Assembly (NCBI GenBank): GCA_025363815.1
Contig: JANYLB010000027.1
Span: forward strand, 1 to 43,950
From: Actinomycetes bacterium
GTDB lineage: Bacteria > Actinomycetota > Acidimicrobiia > IMCC26256 > JANYLB01
Length of the DNA: 43,950 nt
Direction of reading: 5' to 3'
The notes below the pieces were generated by a model. That model worked only from the letters and a program-made list of their open reading frames with translations. It made no database searches and was not told the origin of the DNA. Both the position numbers and the translations under genes were made by a program. Positions 6,540 to 14,918 of this stretch are shown piece by piece. Within the stretch, counting starts at the first letter, position 1. The number at the start of each line of letters is the position of its first letter.

Positions 6540-7811
6540 ATGCCCCCTCCCCTGCGGATCGCCTGGCTCGTCTATCGCGGCAATCCGCACTGTGGTGGCC
6601 AAGGCGTCTACACCCGCTACCTCGCCCGCGAGGTCACCGAGCTCGGCCACCACGTCGAGGTGCTCTCGGGCCAGCCGTGGCCAGAGCTCGATGATCCCAG
6701 CCAGCTCGTGAAGGTCCCCGGCCTCGATCTCTACCGCCCCGGTGACCCGTTCCGCGTGCCGTGGCCGTGGGAGTACCGAGACAGCATCGACGCTCGGGAG
6801 TTCGCGATCATGTGCGGGGCCGGGTTCCCGGAACCGTGGGCGTTCAGCATGCGCGCTCGGCGCATCCTGGCGGCTCGGAGAGACGATTTCGACCTCATCC
6901 ACGACAACCAGTGCCTGGGCACCGGCCTGCTCGGGATGATCGAAGACGGTTGGCCGGTGTGCGCGACGCTGCATCACCCCATCACCGTCGACCGCGACCT
7001 CGAGCTCGAGCACGCGACCACTCGGTACAAGCGGGCCAGCCTGCGTCGCTGGTACTCGTTCCTCAACATGCAGATGAAGGTCGCGCGGCGCATCCCGCGG
7101 CTCGTGACCGTGTCGGAGTCGTCGAGGCGCGACATCGTCGCCCAGATGCACGTTCCCGATGAGCGCCTTCACATCGTGCCCGTCGGGGTCGACCAGCAGA
7201 TCTTCCGGCCAATGCCCCACGTCGCCCGCGTGCGCGGCCGACTCATGACGACGGCCAGTGCCGATGTCCCGATGAAGGGGTTGACTCCCTTGCTCGAGGG
7301 CCTCGCGAAGCTCCGGGTCGAGCGACCCGACGCGCACCTCGTCGTCATCGGCAAGCAGAAAGACAAGAGCTCGATCCCCGCCCTCATGGAGCGGCTCGGT
7401 CTCGGCGGCGCGGTCGAATTCGTCTCCGGAGTACCCCAGGAACGGATCGTCGAGCTGTACGCCGAAGCCGAGATCGCGGTCGTGCCATCGTTGTATGAGG
7501 GCTTCTCGCTACCGGCAATCGAGGCGATGGCCTGCGGCGTCCCGCTCGTCGCCACCACCGGTGGCGCGCTTCCCGAAGTTGTCGGACCCGACGGCGTGAG
7601 CGCCAGGACCGTCGCGCCGAACGACCCGTCGGCCCTTGCCGGCGCGATCCTCGAGCTTCTGAATGATCGCGAGCAGCGGGCCCGCATCGGTGCGAGCGGC
7701 CGCGACCGCGTGCTCGACCGGTTCACCTGGCGGGCGAGCGCCGTCGGCATGATCGAGAACTGGGAAGCGCTCCTCGAAGAGCGGGCCGCGTCTCGCGTGG
7801 GAGTCGGCTGA
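6540..7811 (+). CDS. Glycosyltransferase family 4, GT-B fold
   Basis: 423 residues, usual for GT4. The N-terminal lobe begins with LRIAWLVYRGNPHCGGQGVY, the acceptor-side loop with a GGQG turn; the C-terminal lobe carries the nucleotide-sugar EX7E motif in YEGFSLPAIEAMACG and the GGALPEVVG that follows. It should be a cytosolic or membrane-attached retaining enzyme using a UDP- or GDP-sugar. Donor and acceptor cannot be told. It is the first gene of a tight trio: only two bases separate its stop from the methyltransferase, which itself overlaps the next gene by four bases. That coupling suggests one pathway that glycosylates, then methylates, a common product. Confidence 0.92.
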   Translation: MPPPLRIAWLVYRGNPHCGGQGVYTRYLAREVTELGHHVEVLSGQPWPELDDPSQLVKVPGLDLYRPGDPFRVPWPWEYRDSIDAREFAIMCGAGFPEPWAFSMRARRILAARRDDFDLIHDNQCLGTGLLGMIEDGWPVCATLHHPITVDRDLELEHATTRYKRASLRRWYSFLNMQMKVARRIPRLVTVSESSRRDIVAQMHVPDERLHIVPVGVDQQIFRPMPHVARVRGRLMTTASADVPMKGLTPLLEGLAKLRVERPDAHLVVIGKQKDKSSIPALMERLGLGGAVEFVSGVPQERIVELYAEAEIAVVPSLYEGFSLPAIEAMACGVPLVATTGGALPEVVGPDGVSARTVAPNDPSALAGAILELLNDREQRARIGASGRDRVLDRFTWRASAVGMIENWEALLEERAASRVGVG

Positions 7812-7813
7812 CC

Positions 7814-8545
7814 GTGCTCACCGTCGATTTCGACCGCCTGCAGCTCCGCCCCGGCGACACTCTCCTCGACATGGGATGCGGGGGCGGGCGCCACGCCTTC
7901 GCCGCGTTGCGGCGTGGCGCCAACGTCATCGCGTTCGATGCCGACGGCGGCGAGCTCAAGGAGGTGCGGGCCACGATCGGAGCTATGGCCGAGGCCGGCG
8001 AGCTGACCGATGCCCCAGCAAACGGTGGAATCGGCGGCGGTCAGGTCCAGGGCGACGCGCTCGAGCTCCCGTTCCCCGACGACTCCATCGACCGAATCGT
8101 CGCGTCGGAGGTCCTAGAGCACATCTGGGCCGACGAACGAGCCATCTCCGAGCTGGTGCGCGTGTTGAAGCCGGGCGGTCGCATGGCGGTCACCGTGCCG
8201 ACGCGGTTCCCCGAACGCGTGAACTGGGCGCTCGATTGGCACTACAACGACACCCCCGGCGGTCACATACGCATCTACCGCCAGCGCGATCTCGAGAACA
8301 AGCTCTCGCGTGCCGGGCTCTGGCTTCGTGGCTCGCACCACGCGCACGGCCTGCACTCGCCGTACTGGTGGATCCGCTGTGCCGGTGGAGTGAATGATCC
8401 CGACCGCTTCCTCGCCCGCAAGTACCACGAGATGCTCGTCTGGCAGCTCATGAAGAACCCCAAGTGGCTGGCCACGCTCGATCGCTGTCTCAACCCCGTC
8501 TTGGGCAAGAGCCTGATCATCTACACCCAGAAGGTCCAGGGTTGA
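7814..8545 (+). CDS. Class I SAM-dependent methyltransferase
   Basis: 243 residues, Methyltransf_11-like. SAM motif I is LLDMGCGGGRHA at about 17-28, followed by the acidic FDADG at the end of beta 2; motif IV/post-I region reads ALELPFPDDSIDRIVASEVL with EH next, typical of small-molecule, lipid or sugar methyltransferases. It starts at GTG 7814, two bases after the glycosyltransferase stop, with GGGAG ten bases before it. The C-terminal third is rich in Trp, His and Tyr (SPYWWIRC) and is probably the acceptor site. The product is not predictable; O-methylation of the sugar added by its neighbour is a plausible inference. Confidence 0.9.
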   Translation: MLTVDFDRLQLRPGDTLLDMGCGGGRHAFAALRRGANVIAFDADGGELKEVRATIGAMAEAGELTDAPANGGIGGGQVQGDALELPFPDDSIDRIVASEVLEHIWADERAISELVRVLKPGGRMAVTVPTRFPERVNWALDWHYNDTPGGHIRIYRQRDLENKLSRAGLWLRGSHHAHGLHSPYWWIRCAGGVNDPDRFLARKYHEMLVWQLMKNPKWLATLDRCLNPVLGKSLIIYTQKVQG

Positions 8546-9645
8546 GCCCACCGGCAATCGAGCCAGCCCTCACGCCCGCGCAGATTCGCGAGACGGCCGA
8601 CGCGATCGCGTCGGTGCAACTTCCCGACGGAAACATCCCGTGGATCCCCGGTGGCCACACCGACCCGTGGAACCTCGTCGAGGCCGCGATGGCGCTAGAT
8701 GTAGGTGGTCGTCACGACGACGCAACGCGGGCGTACGAGTGGCTGCGATCGATGCAGCTGCTCGACGGTGGTTGGCACGCGTACTACCTCGGGAACAGGA
8801 TCGAAGACCCGACGCTCGACACCAACGTCGCGTGCTATCTCGCCGTCGGCGTCTGGCACCATTACCTCAGCACCGGTGACACCGCGTTCTTGGGGGCATT
8901 CTGGCCCGTCGTCGAGCGCACAATCGACTACGCGCTCGCTTACCAGGCCGAGACCGGCGAGATCGCGTGGAGGGCCGACGACCCCGCCGACGGTGCGTTG
9001 CTCACCGGATCGTCGAGCATCCACCTCAGCCTGCGCTGCGGGATCGCCATCGCGGCGCGACTCGGCCACGATCGTCCCGACTGGGAGCTCTCGCTGGGCG
9101 CGCTGGCCATCGCCATCGCGCACCGGCCCGACTCCTTTCTCGACAAAAGCCGCTGGGCGATGGACTGGTACTACCCCGTTCTCGGAGGAGTGCTGCGCGG
9201 GGAACCGGCCCACATGCGGATCGCCGCGCTCTGGGACACGTTCGTTGTCGAAGGGCGCGGCGTGCGGTGCGTCTCGGATCAACCGTGGATCACCGCGGCC
9301 GAAACATGTGAGCTGGTGATGTCGCTCGACGCTATCGGTGAGACCGAACGTGCCCACGACTTGTTCACGTGGGTGCAGTTCCTGCGTCACAACGATGGTT
9401 CGTACTGGTGCGGGATGAACTTCGACGGCGGCCGCTTCGATCTCGACGGCGAGCACTACACACCCGACCAACCCACCTGGAACTCCGCTGCAGTCGTGCT
9501 GGCTGCGCACGCGTTGTACGGAATCGGCCCCACCGCGGGGCTGTTCCGCGGCGAGGGCCTTCCCGTCGGCCTGACCCGCGAGGAGCTAATCGCCGCCGGG
9601 ACCGAGATCGAAGCAGAGCGCAGCGCCAACCGTCCCAGCCGTTAG
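8542..9645 (+). CDS. Alpha/alpha-toroid protein (prenyltransferase-/six-hairpin-like), function unknown
   Basis: 367 residues from a TTG at 8542 that overlaps the methyltransferase TGA (TTGA); AGAAGG seven bases upstream supports this start. The sequence is a series of helix pairs with aromatic turns, such as LPDGNIPWIPGG, LLDGGWHAYYLGN, DQPWITAAETC and NDGSYWCGMNFDG. This is the look of terpenoid-cyclase/prenyltransferase-like toroids and of (alpha/alpha)6 glycosidases, and databases may call such proteins prenyltransferases. No DDxxD, DXDD or clear glycosidase acid pair stands out, so I do not assign an activity. It has no signal peptide or membrane segment. Its place after a GT4 and a methyltransferase suggests a role in processing the same glycan or glycolipid. 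Confidence 0.75.
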   Translation: MSPPAIEPALTPAQIRETADAIASVQLPDGNIPWIPGGHTDPWNLVEAAMALDVGGRHDDATRAYEWLRSMQLLDGGWHAYYLGNRIEDPTLDTNVACYLAVGVWHHYLSTGDTAFLGAFWPVVERTIDYALAYQAETGEIAWRADDPADGALLTGSSSIHLSLRCGIAIAARLGHDRPDWELSLGALAIAIAHRPDSFLDKSRWAMDWYYPVLGGVLRGEPAHMRIAALWDTFVVEGRGVRCVSDQPWITAAETCELVMSLDAIGETERAHDLFTWVQFLRHNDGSYWCGMNFDGGRFDLDGEHYTPDQPTWNSAAVVLAAHALYGIGPTAGLFRGEGLPVGLTREELIAAGTEIEAERSANRPSR

Positions 9646-9671
9646 AGCCTTCCCAGTTCCCGAGATGGGGT

Positions 9672-10283
9672 TCAGCGGCGGAGGACGCGCAAGCTCCCGC
9701 TGGTCGACACGGGTGCGAAACCGTCGGCGACGGCACGCTGCCAGACGCGAAACGGCGCCTGGCCGCCATCGGCGGGGTCCTCGAACACGTCGTGGACCGC
9801 GAGCACCCCGCCGGACACGACGAACCCGGCCCAGGTGATGTAGTCGGCCATGGCGACGTCGTCGGCATGGCCGCCATCGATGAACAACAGACCGACGGGG
9901 ATCGCCCAATAGCGTCCGACGCCAGGCGAGTCGGCAATCACGCCGACCACCGCGGCCTCGAGCCCGGCGTCTTCGATCGTGCGGCGGAAGAACGGCAGCG
10001 TGTCCATGCGGCCGGTGCGCGCATCGACCACCTCGTCGTCGTGGTGGTCCCAGCCGGCCTGGTTCTCTTCGGAGCCGTGGTGATGGTCGATCGTGAACAA
10101 CACCGTGCCACACGCCGCTGCCGCGGAACCCAGGTACACCGCCGACTTTCCGCAGTACGAACCGATCTCGAGCAACGGACCGATCCGACCGCCGTCAAGA
10201 CCGGCCTCGTGCAGCGCGAGACCCTCGTCGTCGGGCATGAACCCCTTCGCGGCGCGCGCGACCTCGAGTTCCCGTTCCTTCAT
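9672..10283 (-). CDS. Class I SAM methyltransferase, CmcI/Methyltransf_24 type
   Basis: 203 residues. Seen: SAM motif LLEIGSYCGKSAVYLG at about 37-52, an acidic-His stretch FTIDHHHGSEEN after beta 2, LLFIDGGHADD at the core strand and GGVLAVHDVFEDP after it. This pattern fits CmcI-like and Methyltransf_24 O-methyltransferases, some of which need a divalent metal. I prefer the second of two adjacent ATGs (10283), since GAGGAG overlapping the mutase stop is six bases from it. The gene follows the mutase by 10 bp on the same strand and converges with the toroid protein at 9645, so it could serve either neighbour; a link with the glycosyltransferase trio is only positional. Confidence 0.85.
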   Translation of the reverse strand: MKERELEVARAAKGFMPDDEGLALHEAGLDGGRIGPLLEIGSYCGKSAVYLGSAAAACGTVLFTIDHHHGSEENQAGWDHHDDEVVDARTGRMDTLPFFRRTIEDAGLEAAVVGVIADSPGVGRYWAIPVGLLFIDGGHADDVAMADYITWAGFVVSGGVLAVHDVFEDPADGGQAPFRVWQRAVADGFAPVSTSGSLRVLRR

Positions 10284-10293
10284 CATCGGCTCC

Positions 10294-11886
10294 TCAGAAG
10301 ACGGGGGTTTCCCGGTAGCGGCCGAACACTTCGGCCATTGTGTCCATGATCTCGCCGAGGGTGGCATAGACACGAACCGCGTCGACCAACGCCGGCATCA
10401 GGTTCCTCTCGGCATCGGCCGCGTCGGCGCGGATCCGAGAGAGCGACCGCTCGACCGCGTCGGCGTCACGGTCGGCCTTGATCGCGGCGAGACGCTTGCC
10501 CTGGTCCCCTTCGCAGCGCGGATCGAGCTGGAGCGTCTTTGGTGGCGGCTCGTCGTTGCCCTCGAGGAACGCGTTGACGCCGACCATCACGTGGCGGCCA
10601 TCGTTCAGCTTGCGCTCCAGCTCGTACGCGGCCTGGGATATCTCGCTCTGGAACCAGCCCTGCTCGATTCCGACGAACGCGCCCTCCAACATCGAGCCGT
10701 CGCCGAGATCCTCGATGTGAGCGAAGATCGCCTCGGCTCGACGCTCCATCTCGTCGGTGAGCGCCTCGACGTAGTACGAACCGCCGAGTGGATCGGCGAC
10801 GTTGGTGACGCGCGTCTCGTGAGCGATCACCTGTTGGGTTCGCAACGCGAGTCGCGCCGCCTTCTCCGTGGGGAGCGCGAGTGCTTCGTCGAACGAGTTC
10901 GTATGGAGGCTCTGCGATCCACCGAGCACGCCGGCGAGCGCTTCGATCGCAGTGCGCACGAGGTTGATCTCGGGTTGCTGCGCGGTGAGTGACACCCCCG
11001 CGGTCTGGGTGTGGAACCGCATCTGCAGTGACCGTTCGCTCACCGCGCCGTAACGGTCCCTTAGCCATCTCGCCCAGATCCGCCGAGCCGCGCGGTACTT
11101 CGCGATCTCCTCGAAGAAGTCGACGTGCGCATTGAAGAAGAAGGAAAGACGCGGCGCGAAGTCGTCGATCTCCAAACCGGCCGCGAGTGCAGCTTCGACG
11201 TACGCGAAGCCGTTGGCGATCGTGAAACCGAGCTCCTGTGGTGCCGTCGAACCCGCTTCGCGGATGTGGTATCCAGAGATCGACACGGGATGCCAGCGCG
11301 GCATCTCGGCCGCGGTGAACGCCATCACATCGCTGACGAGCCGCATGCTCGGGCGTGGTGGAAAGTAGAACTCCTTCTGCGCCTGGTACTCCTTGAGAAT
11401 ATCGTTCTGGAGCGTTCCGCCGAGGCGGGCTCTGGGTACACCGTTCGCTTCCGCCGAAGCCAGGTACATCGCCAGGAGCACGGGCGCGGGCGAATTGATC
11501 GTCATCGACGTGGTCACCGAACCGAGATCGATGTCGCGGTAGAGATCCTCCACGTCGGCGAGCGTGTCGACGGCGACGCCGCACTTGCCGACCTCACCCA
11601 GCGCGAGTGGATCATCGGAGTCGCGCCCCATCAGCGTCGGGAGGTCGAACGCGGTCGAGAGGCCATCTCCACCCGCGGCGAGGATCTCCTTGAAGCGTTG
11701 GTTCGTGTCGACGGCGGTTCCGAAGCCGGCGAACATCCTCATCGTCCAGAGCTTCGAGCGATACATCGATTCGAAGGGGCCGCGCGTGTACGGCCACTCC
11801 CCTGGGCGTTCCGACCCCTCGGGTCCGTAGACCGGATCGACCTCTATCCCCGAGTAGGTGCTGAAGTCCGCGTCGCGCTCCTGCAC
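10294..11886 (-). CDS. icmA: B12-dependent acyl-CoA mutase large subunit, isobutyryl-CoA mutase-like
   Basis: 530-residue TIM-barrel subunit of the methylmalonyl-CoA mutase family, which rearranges acyl-CoA carbon skeletons by radical chemistry. The cobalamin-binding domain is missing, so a separate small subunit is needed and is not in this window. Catalytic His207 (SGYHIREAG) and Gln160 ([10 protein letters not shown]) match His244 and Gln197 of P. shermanii methylmalonyl-CoA mutase. The two residues that hold the substrate carboxylate there, Tyr89 and Arg207, are Phe52 (RMFAGFGTA) and Gln170 (YQAQKEF). The spacing is identical, and Phe/Gln is the isobutyryl-CoA mutase pair. The likely reaction is isobutyryl-CoA to n-butyryl-CoA; the gene symbol rests on this. 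It starts with GTG at 11886. The MeaB-type GTPase lies 8 kb away. Confidence 0.88.
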   Translation of the reverse strand: MQERDADFSTYSGIEVDPVYGPEGSERPGEWPYTRGPFESMYRSKLWTMRMFAGFGTAVDTNQRFKEILAAGGDGLSTAFDLPTLMGRDSDDPLALGEVGKCGVAVDTLADVEDLYRDIDLGSVTTSMTINSPAPVLLAMYLASAEANGVPRARLGGTLQNDILKEYQAQKEFYFPPRPSMRLVSDVMAFTAAEMPRWHPVSISGYHIREAGSTAPQELGFTIANGFAYVEAALAAGLEIDDFAPRLSFFFNAHVDFFEEIAKYRAARRIWARWLRDRYGAVSERSLQMRFHTQTAGVSLTAQQPEINLVRTAIEALAGVLGGSQSLHTNSFDEALALPTEKAARLALRTQQVIAHETRVTNVADPLGGSYYVEALTDEMERRAEAIFAHIEDLGDGSMLEGAFVGIEQGWFQSEISQAAYELERKLNDGRHVMVGVNAFLEGNDEPPPKTLQLDPRCEGDQGKRLAAIKADRDADAVERSLSRIRADAADAERNLMPALVDAVRVYATLGEIMDTMAEVFGRYRETPVF

Positions 11887-11960
11887 AATCGCAGTCTCTC
11901 ACGCGAACCGCGCCCTCCCTCAGAGGCCGACGAGACGGCCGAACGCTGGTCCTGGCACGC

Positions 11961-12824
11961 TCAGGTAGGACGGGCGCTCAGAATGGTCGGCGCGCCGGCT
12001 CGGTAGATGCCCTCAGGGTCGGCCCGAACCGCGCCGTCGATCGCCTCGGCGTCGTCACCGACCAGGATCCGCCATTTCCCCGCCCGGACCCCGTCGAGGA
12101 TGATCGTCGCCGCGTCTGCACCCGAGAGCGGCGCGCTGTCGCGGAATGCGTCGCCGAACGGCCGCATCGCCTCAATCTCCGATCCGCCACGATGCACGGC
12201 GATGCTGTTGATCACGATGTCGGTCCCGATGTGACCGGGCATGACGACCGCGACCTTGACGTGCGGCGCGTTGATCCGGAAGTCCTCTAGCAGCGCCTCG
12301 GAAAAGCCCTTCACCGCGAACTTGGCCGAGCTGTACGCGGTATGCGGGATCCCGGGAGCGAGCATTGCCCAGAAGCCGTTTACGCTGCTCGTGTTGACGA
12401 GGTAGCCGTCGTCGCTCGTGACCAACAACGGAACGAACGCGCGACTGCAGTAGTAGACACCCCACCAGCACACGCCGAACGTGCGGTCCCACTCGGCGCG
12501 GTCCGCGGTCAGGAAGCTGCCCCCGCCACCGATCCCGGCATTGTTGAACACGAGATTGACATGATCAGTCTCGTGCTGCGCGACAACCTCGTCGCGGAAC
12601 GCGAGGACCTGGTCTTCGTCGGATACATCGCACACGTGCGTAGTGACGCGCGTCCCCGCGGGCATTGCCGTCTCAGCGAGACGCGCGGTCTCGGCAACCG
12701 AGTCGGCGTTCACATCGCACGTGGCAACCGAACACCCTTCGGCAGCAAGCTGGACGACCAGCTCCCGCCCCATCCCGCTCCCGCCGCCGGTGACGACAGC
12801 CAAACGATCCGCAAACGATTCCAT
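11961..12824 (-). CDS. Short-chain dehydrogenase/reductase
   Basis: 287-residue classical SDR with TGGGSGMG at 12-19, NNAG at 94-97, Ser146/Ser147, Tyr164 and Lys168 (AYSSAKFAVKGF). Asp37 at the end of beta 2 (TCDVN) indicates NAD rather than NADP. The ATG at 12824 is preceded by GGGGAG three to four bases away; the open frame runs 26 codons further but in Arg-rich sequence without SDR character. The closing region resembles the SDRs often found in actinobacterial lipid and steroid degradation sets. It may be co-transcribed with the SDR at 12924-13712, 99 bp upstream, and precedes the mutase gene by 74 bp. Substrate unknown. Confidence 0.9.
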   Translation of the reverse strand: MESFADRLAVVTGGGSGMGRELVVQLAAEGCSVATCDVNADSVAETARLAETAMPAGTRVTTHVCDVSDEDQVLAFRDEVVAQHETDHVNLVFNNAGIGGGGSFLTADRAEWDRTFGVCWWGVYYCSRAFVPLLVTSDDGYLVNTSSVNGFWAMLAPGIPHTAYSSAKFAVKGFSEALLEDFRINAPHVKVAVVMPGHIGTDIVINSIAVHRGGSEIEAMRPFGDAFRDSAPLSGADAATIILDGVRAGKWRILVGDDAEAIDGAVRADPEGIYRAGAPTILSARPT

Positions 12825-12923
12825 GTGCTCCCCTTCGATATGCCGCGACCTTATGTCTCGTCGACCTCGCGACGCAGCGGGTCGGTGCCGGCCTTCGGGC
12901 ACAGAGTCGAGCGTATTGCGTTC

Positions 12924-13712
12924 CTACCCGAGGCCCATCATCTCGACGATCCCGTGTTGGTGGCCGGCGGTGTAACCGCCGTCCACCACCAGCGACGTGC
13001 CCGACACGAACGACGCGTCGTCGGACACGAGGAAGAGAGCCGCCGCCGCGATCTCCTCCGGACGGCCGATGCGGCCGAGCGCGTGCGTCTCGACGAACGA
13101 ACGACGAACATCGTCCATCCCGCCCATGTCGAACACGGCCATCATCATCGGCGTGTCGATGAACCCCGGGCACACGCAGTTGGCGCGGATTCCCTTGCGC
13201 CCGTAATCGAGAGCGATGTTCTTGGTGAGGATCACGACCCCGCCTTTCGACGCGTTGTACGCGCTCCCGCCCTCAGTGCCCTCGAGTCCCTCGATGCTCG
13301 CGATGTTCACAATCGAGCCCCGCTGGCCGAGGCCATCGGGCTCCTGATCGACCATCTGTGCGACAACATGCTTGTTGGTGAGGAAGGTTCCCTTGAGATT
13401 GATGTCGACGATCCGATCCCACTCATCGGCATCGACGAGGTGAACCGGCCCGCCTCCGGCCACGCCGGCCGCGTTCACGAGCGCGTCGATCCGACCGTGG
13501 TCCCCAGCGACACCCGCGACCGCCGCGCCGACGGCAGCCTCGTCGCGCACGTCGAGGACGATGTCGTCATCATGCGGAGTGGCATCGAACCCAACCACCG
13601 TCGCTCCTTCGGCACCCAACCGGACCGCCGTCGCGGCGCCGATACCCGATGCCGAGCCCGTGACGATCACAACCTTGCCTTCGAGCCGACCCACGGCGCT
13701 CTCCTCGGTCAT
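12924..13712 (-). CDS. Short-chain dehydrogenase/reductase, FabG-like
   Basis: 262 residues. Cofactor loop TGSASGIG at 18-25, Asp43 after beta 2 (GFDAT) pointing to NAD, NAAG at 80-83, Ser139, Tyr152 and Lys156 (AYNASKGG), and a C-terminal DGGYTAG typical of the FabG/2,5-diketo branch. 3-oxoacyl or secondary alcohol oxidation is the family norm; FabG of fatty acid synthesis itself is unlikely because there are no fab neighbours and NAD is favoured. The gene is divergent from the LLM oxidoreductase at 13795 across an 82-bp gap with a perfect 14-bp palindrome, so both may answer to one regulator. Confidence 0.9.
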   Translation of the reverse strand: MTEESAVGRLEGKVVIVTGSASGIGAATAVRLGAEGATVVGFDATPHDDDIVLDVRDEAAVGAAVAGVAGDHGRIDALVNAAGVAGGGPVHLVDADEWDRIVDINLKGTFLTNKHVVAQMVDQEPDGLGQRGSIVNIASIEGLEGTEGGSAYNASKGGVVILTKNIALDYGRKGIRANCVCPGFIDTPMMMAVFDMGGMDDVRRSFVETHALGRIGRPEEIAAAALFLVSDDASFVSGTSLVVDGGYTAGHQHGIVEMMGLG

Positions 13713-13730
13713 CTTCGGAATGGAACGCGT

Positions 13731-13736
13731 TACAAT
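13731..13736 (+). promoter_or_regulatory. Putative -10 element (TACAAT) of the LLM oxidoreductase
   Basis: TACAAT matches the -10 consensus at five of six bases. Transcription from it would begin near 13743, exactly at the palindrome, and leave a leader of about 50 bases before the ATG at 13795. No good -35 is visible. Confidence 0.4.
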
Positions 13737-13742
13737 CCCGCA

Positions 13743-13756
13743 CGCCAGTACTGGCG
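13743..13756. promoter_or_regulatory. Perfect 14-bp palindrome, candidate operator
   Basis: CGCCAGTACTGGCG is its own reverse complement. It lies in the divergent gap between an SDR and a monooxygenase, immediately after a -10 element, where a bound dimeric repressor would block transcription start. The symmetry would suit a TetR- or GntR-type regulator; no regulator gene is nearby. Confidence 0.5.
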
Positions 13757-13794
13757 GTCAAGGTGGCGGTCGAGATCGGCCGGGAAGGAACCCC

Positions 13795-14877
13795 ATGGAT
13801 TTCGCGCTGTTCAACGAGATCCCTGTCCCACGGCCCTGGGATGCCGACAGCGAGCACCGGGCGTACAAGAACACGATCGAGCAGGCGGTCGTCGGCGAAC
13901 AAGCCGGATTCCACTCGTTCTGGACTGTCGAGCACCACTTCCTGGACGAGTATTCGCACTGCTCCTCTCCCGAGTATCTCTACGGCGCCATCGCGGAACG
14001 CACCGACCGCATGCGCATCGGCCATGGGGTACGCCTGCTCCCGAGCCCGTTCAACCACCCGATCCGCGCCGCGGAAGGTGGCGCGGTCCTGGACATCATC
14101 TCCGATGGTCGGGCTGAGTTCGGGACCGGCCGGTCGTCGACGCGCGCCGAGCTCGAGGGTTTCGGAGTGGACCCGAACGAGACCCGCCCGATGTGGGAAG
14201 AGGCGCTGCGCATGATCGTCGGCGCATGGACAGAAGACGTCTTCGAGTGGGACGGAAAGTTCTGGCAGCTTCCCCCGCGACGCGTCCACCCGAAGCCGAT
14301 CCAGAAGCCCCATCCGCCCCTCTGGGTCGCGTCGAGCAGCCCGGCCAGCCACGTGATCGCGGGAGAGTTCGGCCTGGGGTTGCTCTCGTTCACGATCGGC
14401 GTGCCGCCGGAGGAGCTCGGCGAGCGGATCAAGCTCTTCCGCGACGCGCAAACCCGCGCCAACCCGATAGGCAAGTTTGTCAACGAGCGCGCCGCCACCT
14501 TCACGATGGTCCATTGCGCCGATACCAACGAGCAGGCGTTCGCGGAGGCAGCCGAGAGCTTCGAGTGGTATGTACGGACCGCGCTCTGGCACATCGGGAC
14601 CGTCGCCGAATGGCAGGAGGGCAAACCGCTCGGCACCTACGACTACGCCGAGGTCCTGAAGGATCTGGACCTGAGCATGCTCACGTTCGAGTACCTCCAG
14701 TCGTCGGGCGCGTGCATCGTCGGTGACCCACAACGCTGCCTCGAGGTCGCTTCGCGTTACGCCGCAGCCGACTGCGACCTACTGCTCTGTTTGTTGAACC
14801 CGTACAAGATCCCTCACCGCGCGGTGATGCGGTCGATCGAGCTGCTCGGCGAACACGTCATCCCCGCCCTGGCCTGA
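13795..14877 (+). CDS. LLM-class flavin-dependent oxidoreductase (luciferase-like)
   Basis: 360-residue bacterial-luciferase-like TIM barrel. The N-terminus [15 protein letters not shown], the [15 protein letters not shown] segment with its EHH, and [19 protein letters not shown] are typical of the FMN-dependent alkanal/alkane monooxygenase branch. Such enzymes use reduced flavin from a separate reductase to oxidise aldehydes, ketones, sulfonates or terpenoids; here neither the flavin (FMN or F420) nor the substrate can be settled. The start is well supported: AAGGA five bases before ATG 13795. It is divergent from a FabG-like SDR, and the shared palindrome suggests that alcohol dehydrogenation and oxygenation of a common compound are controlled together. 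Confidence 0.9.
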   Translation: MDFALFNEIPVPRPWDADSEHRAYKNTIEQAVVGEQAGFHSFWTVEHHFLDEYSHCSSPEYLYGAIAERTDRMRIGHGVRLLPSPFNHPIRAAEGGAVLDIISDGRAEFGTGRSSTRAELEGFGVDPNETRPMWEEALRMIVGAWTEDVFEWDGKFWQLPPRRVHPKPIQKPHPPLWVASSSPASHVIAGEFGLGLLSFTIGVPPEELGERIKLFRDAQTRANPIGKFVNERAATFTMVHCADTNEQAFAEAAESFEWYVRTALWHIGTVAEWQEGKPLGTYDYAEVLKDLDLSMLTFEYLQSSGACIVGDPQRCLEVASRYAAADCDLLLCLLNPYKIPHRAVMRSIELLGEHVIPALA

Positions 14878-14918
14878 GCGTCGACGGAGCTAGCTGGAGT
14901 TGGCGCTCCTGGGTTACG

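Noticed and set aside
10294-11886. Calling the mutase methylmalonyl-CoA mutase, or 2-hydroxyisobutyryl-CoA mutase
   Set aside because: The Tyr/Arg pair of the first is absent. For the second, the substrate-pocket position has Phe rather than Ile, and the residue two before Asp81 is Ala, where I expect Asp.
12825-12902. N-terminal extension of the SDR at 11961 to 313 residues
   Set aside because: The added 26 residues are Arg/His-rich with no SDR feature, while ATG 12824 has a GGGGAG site.
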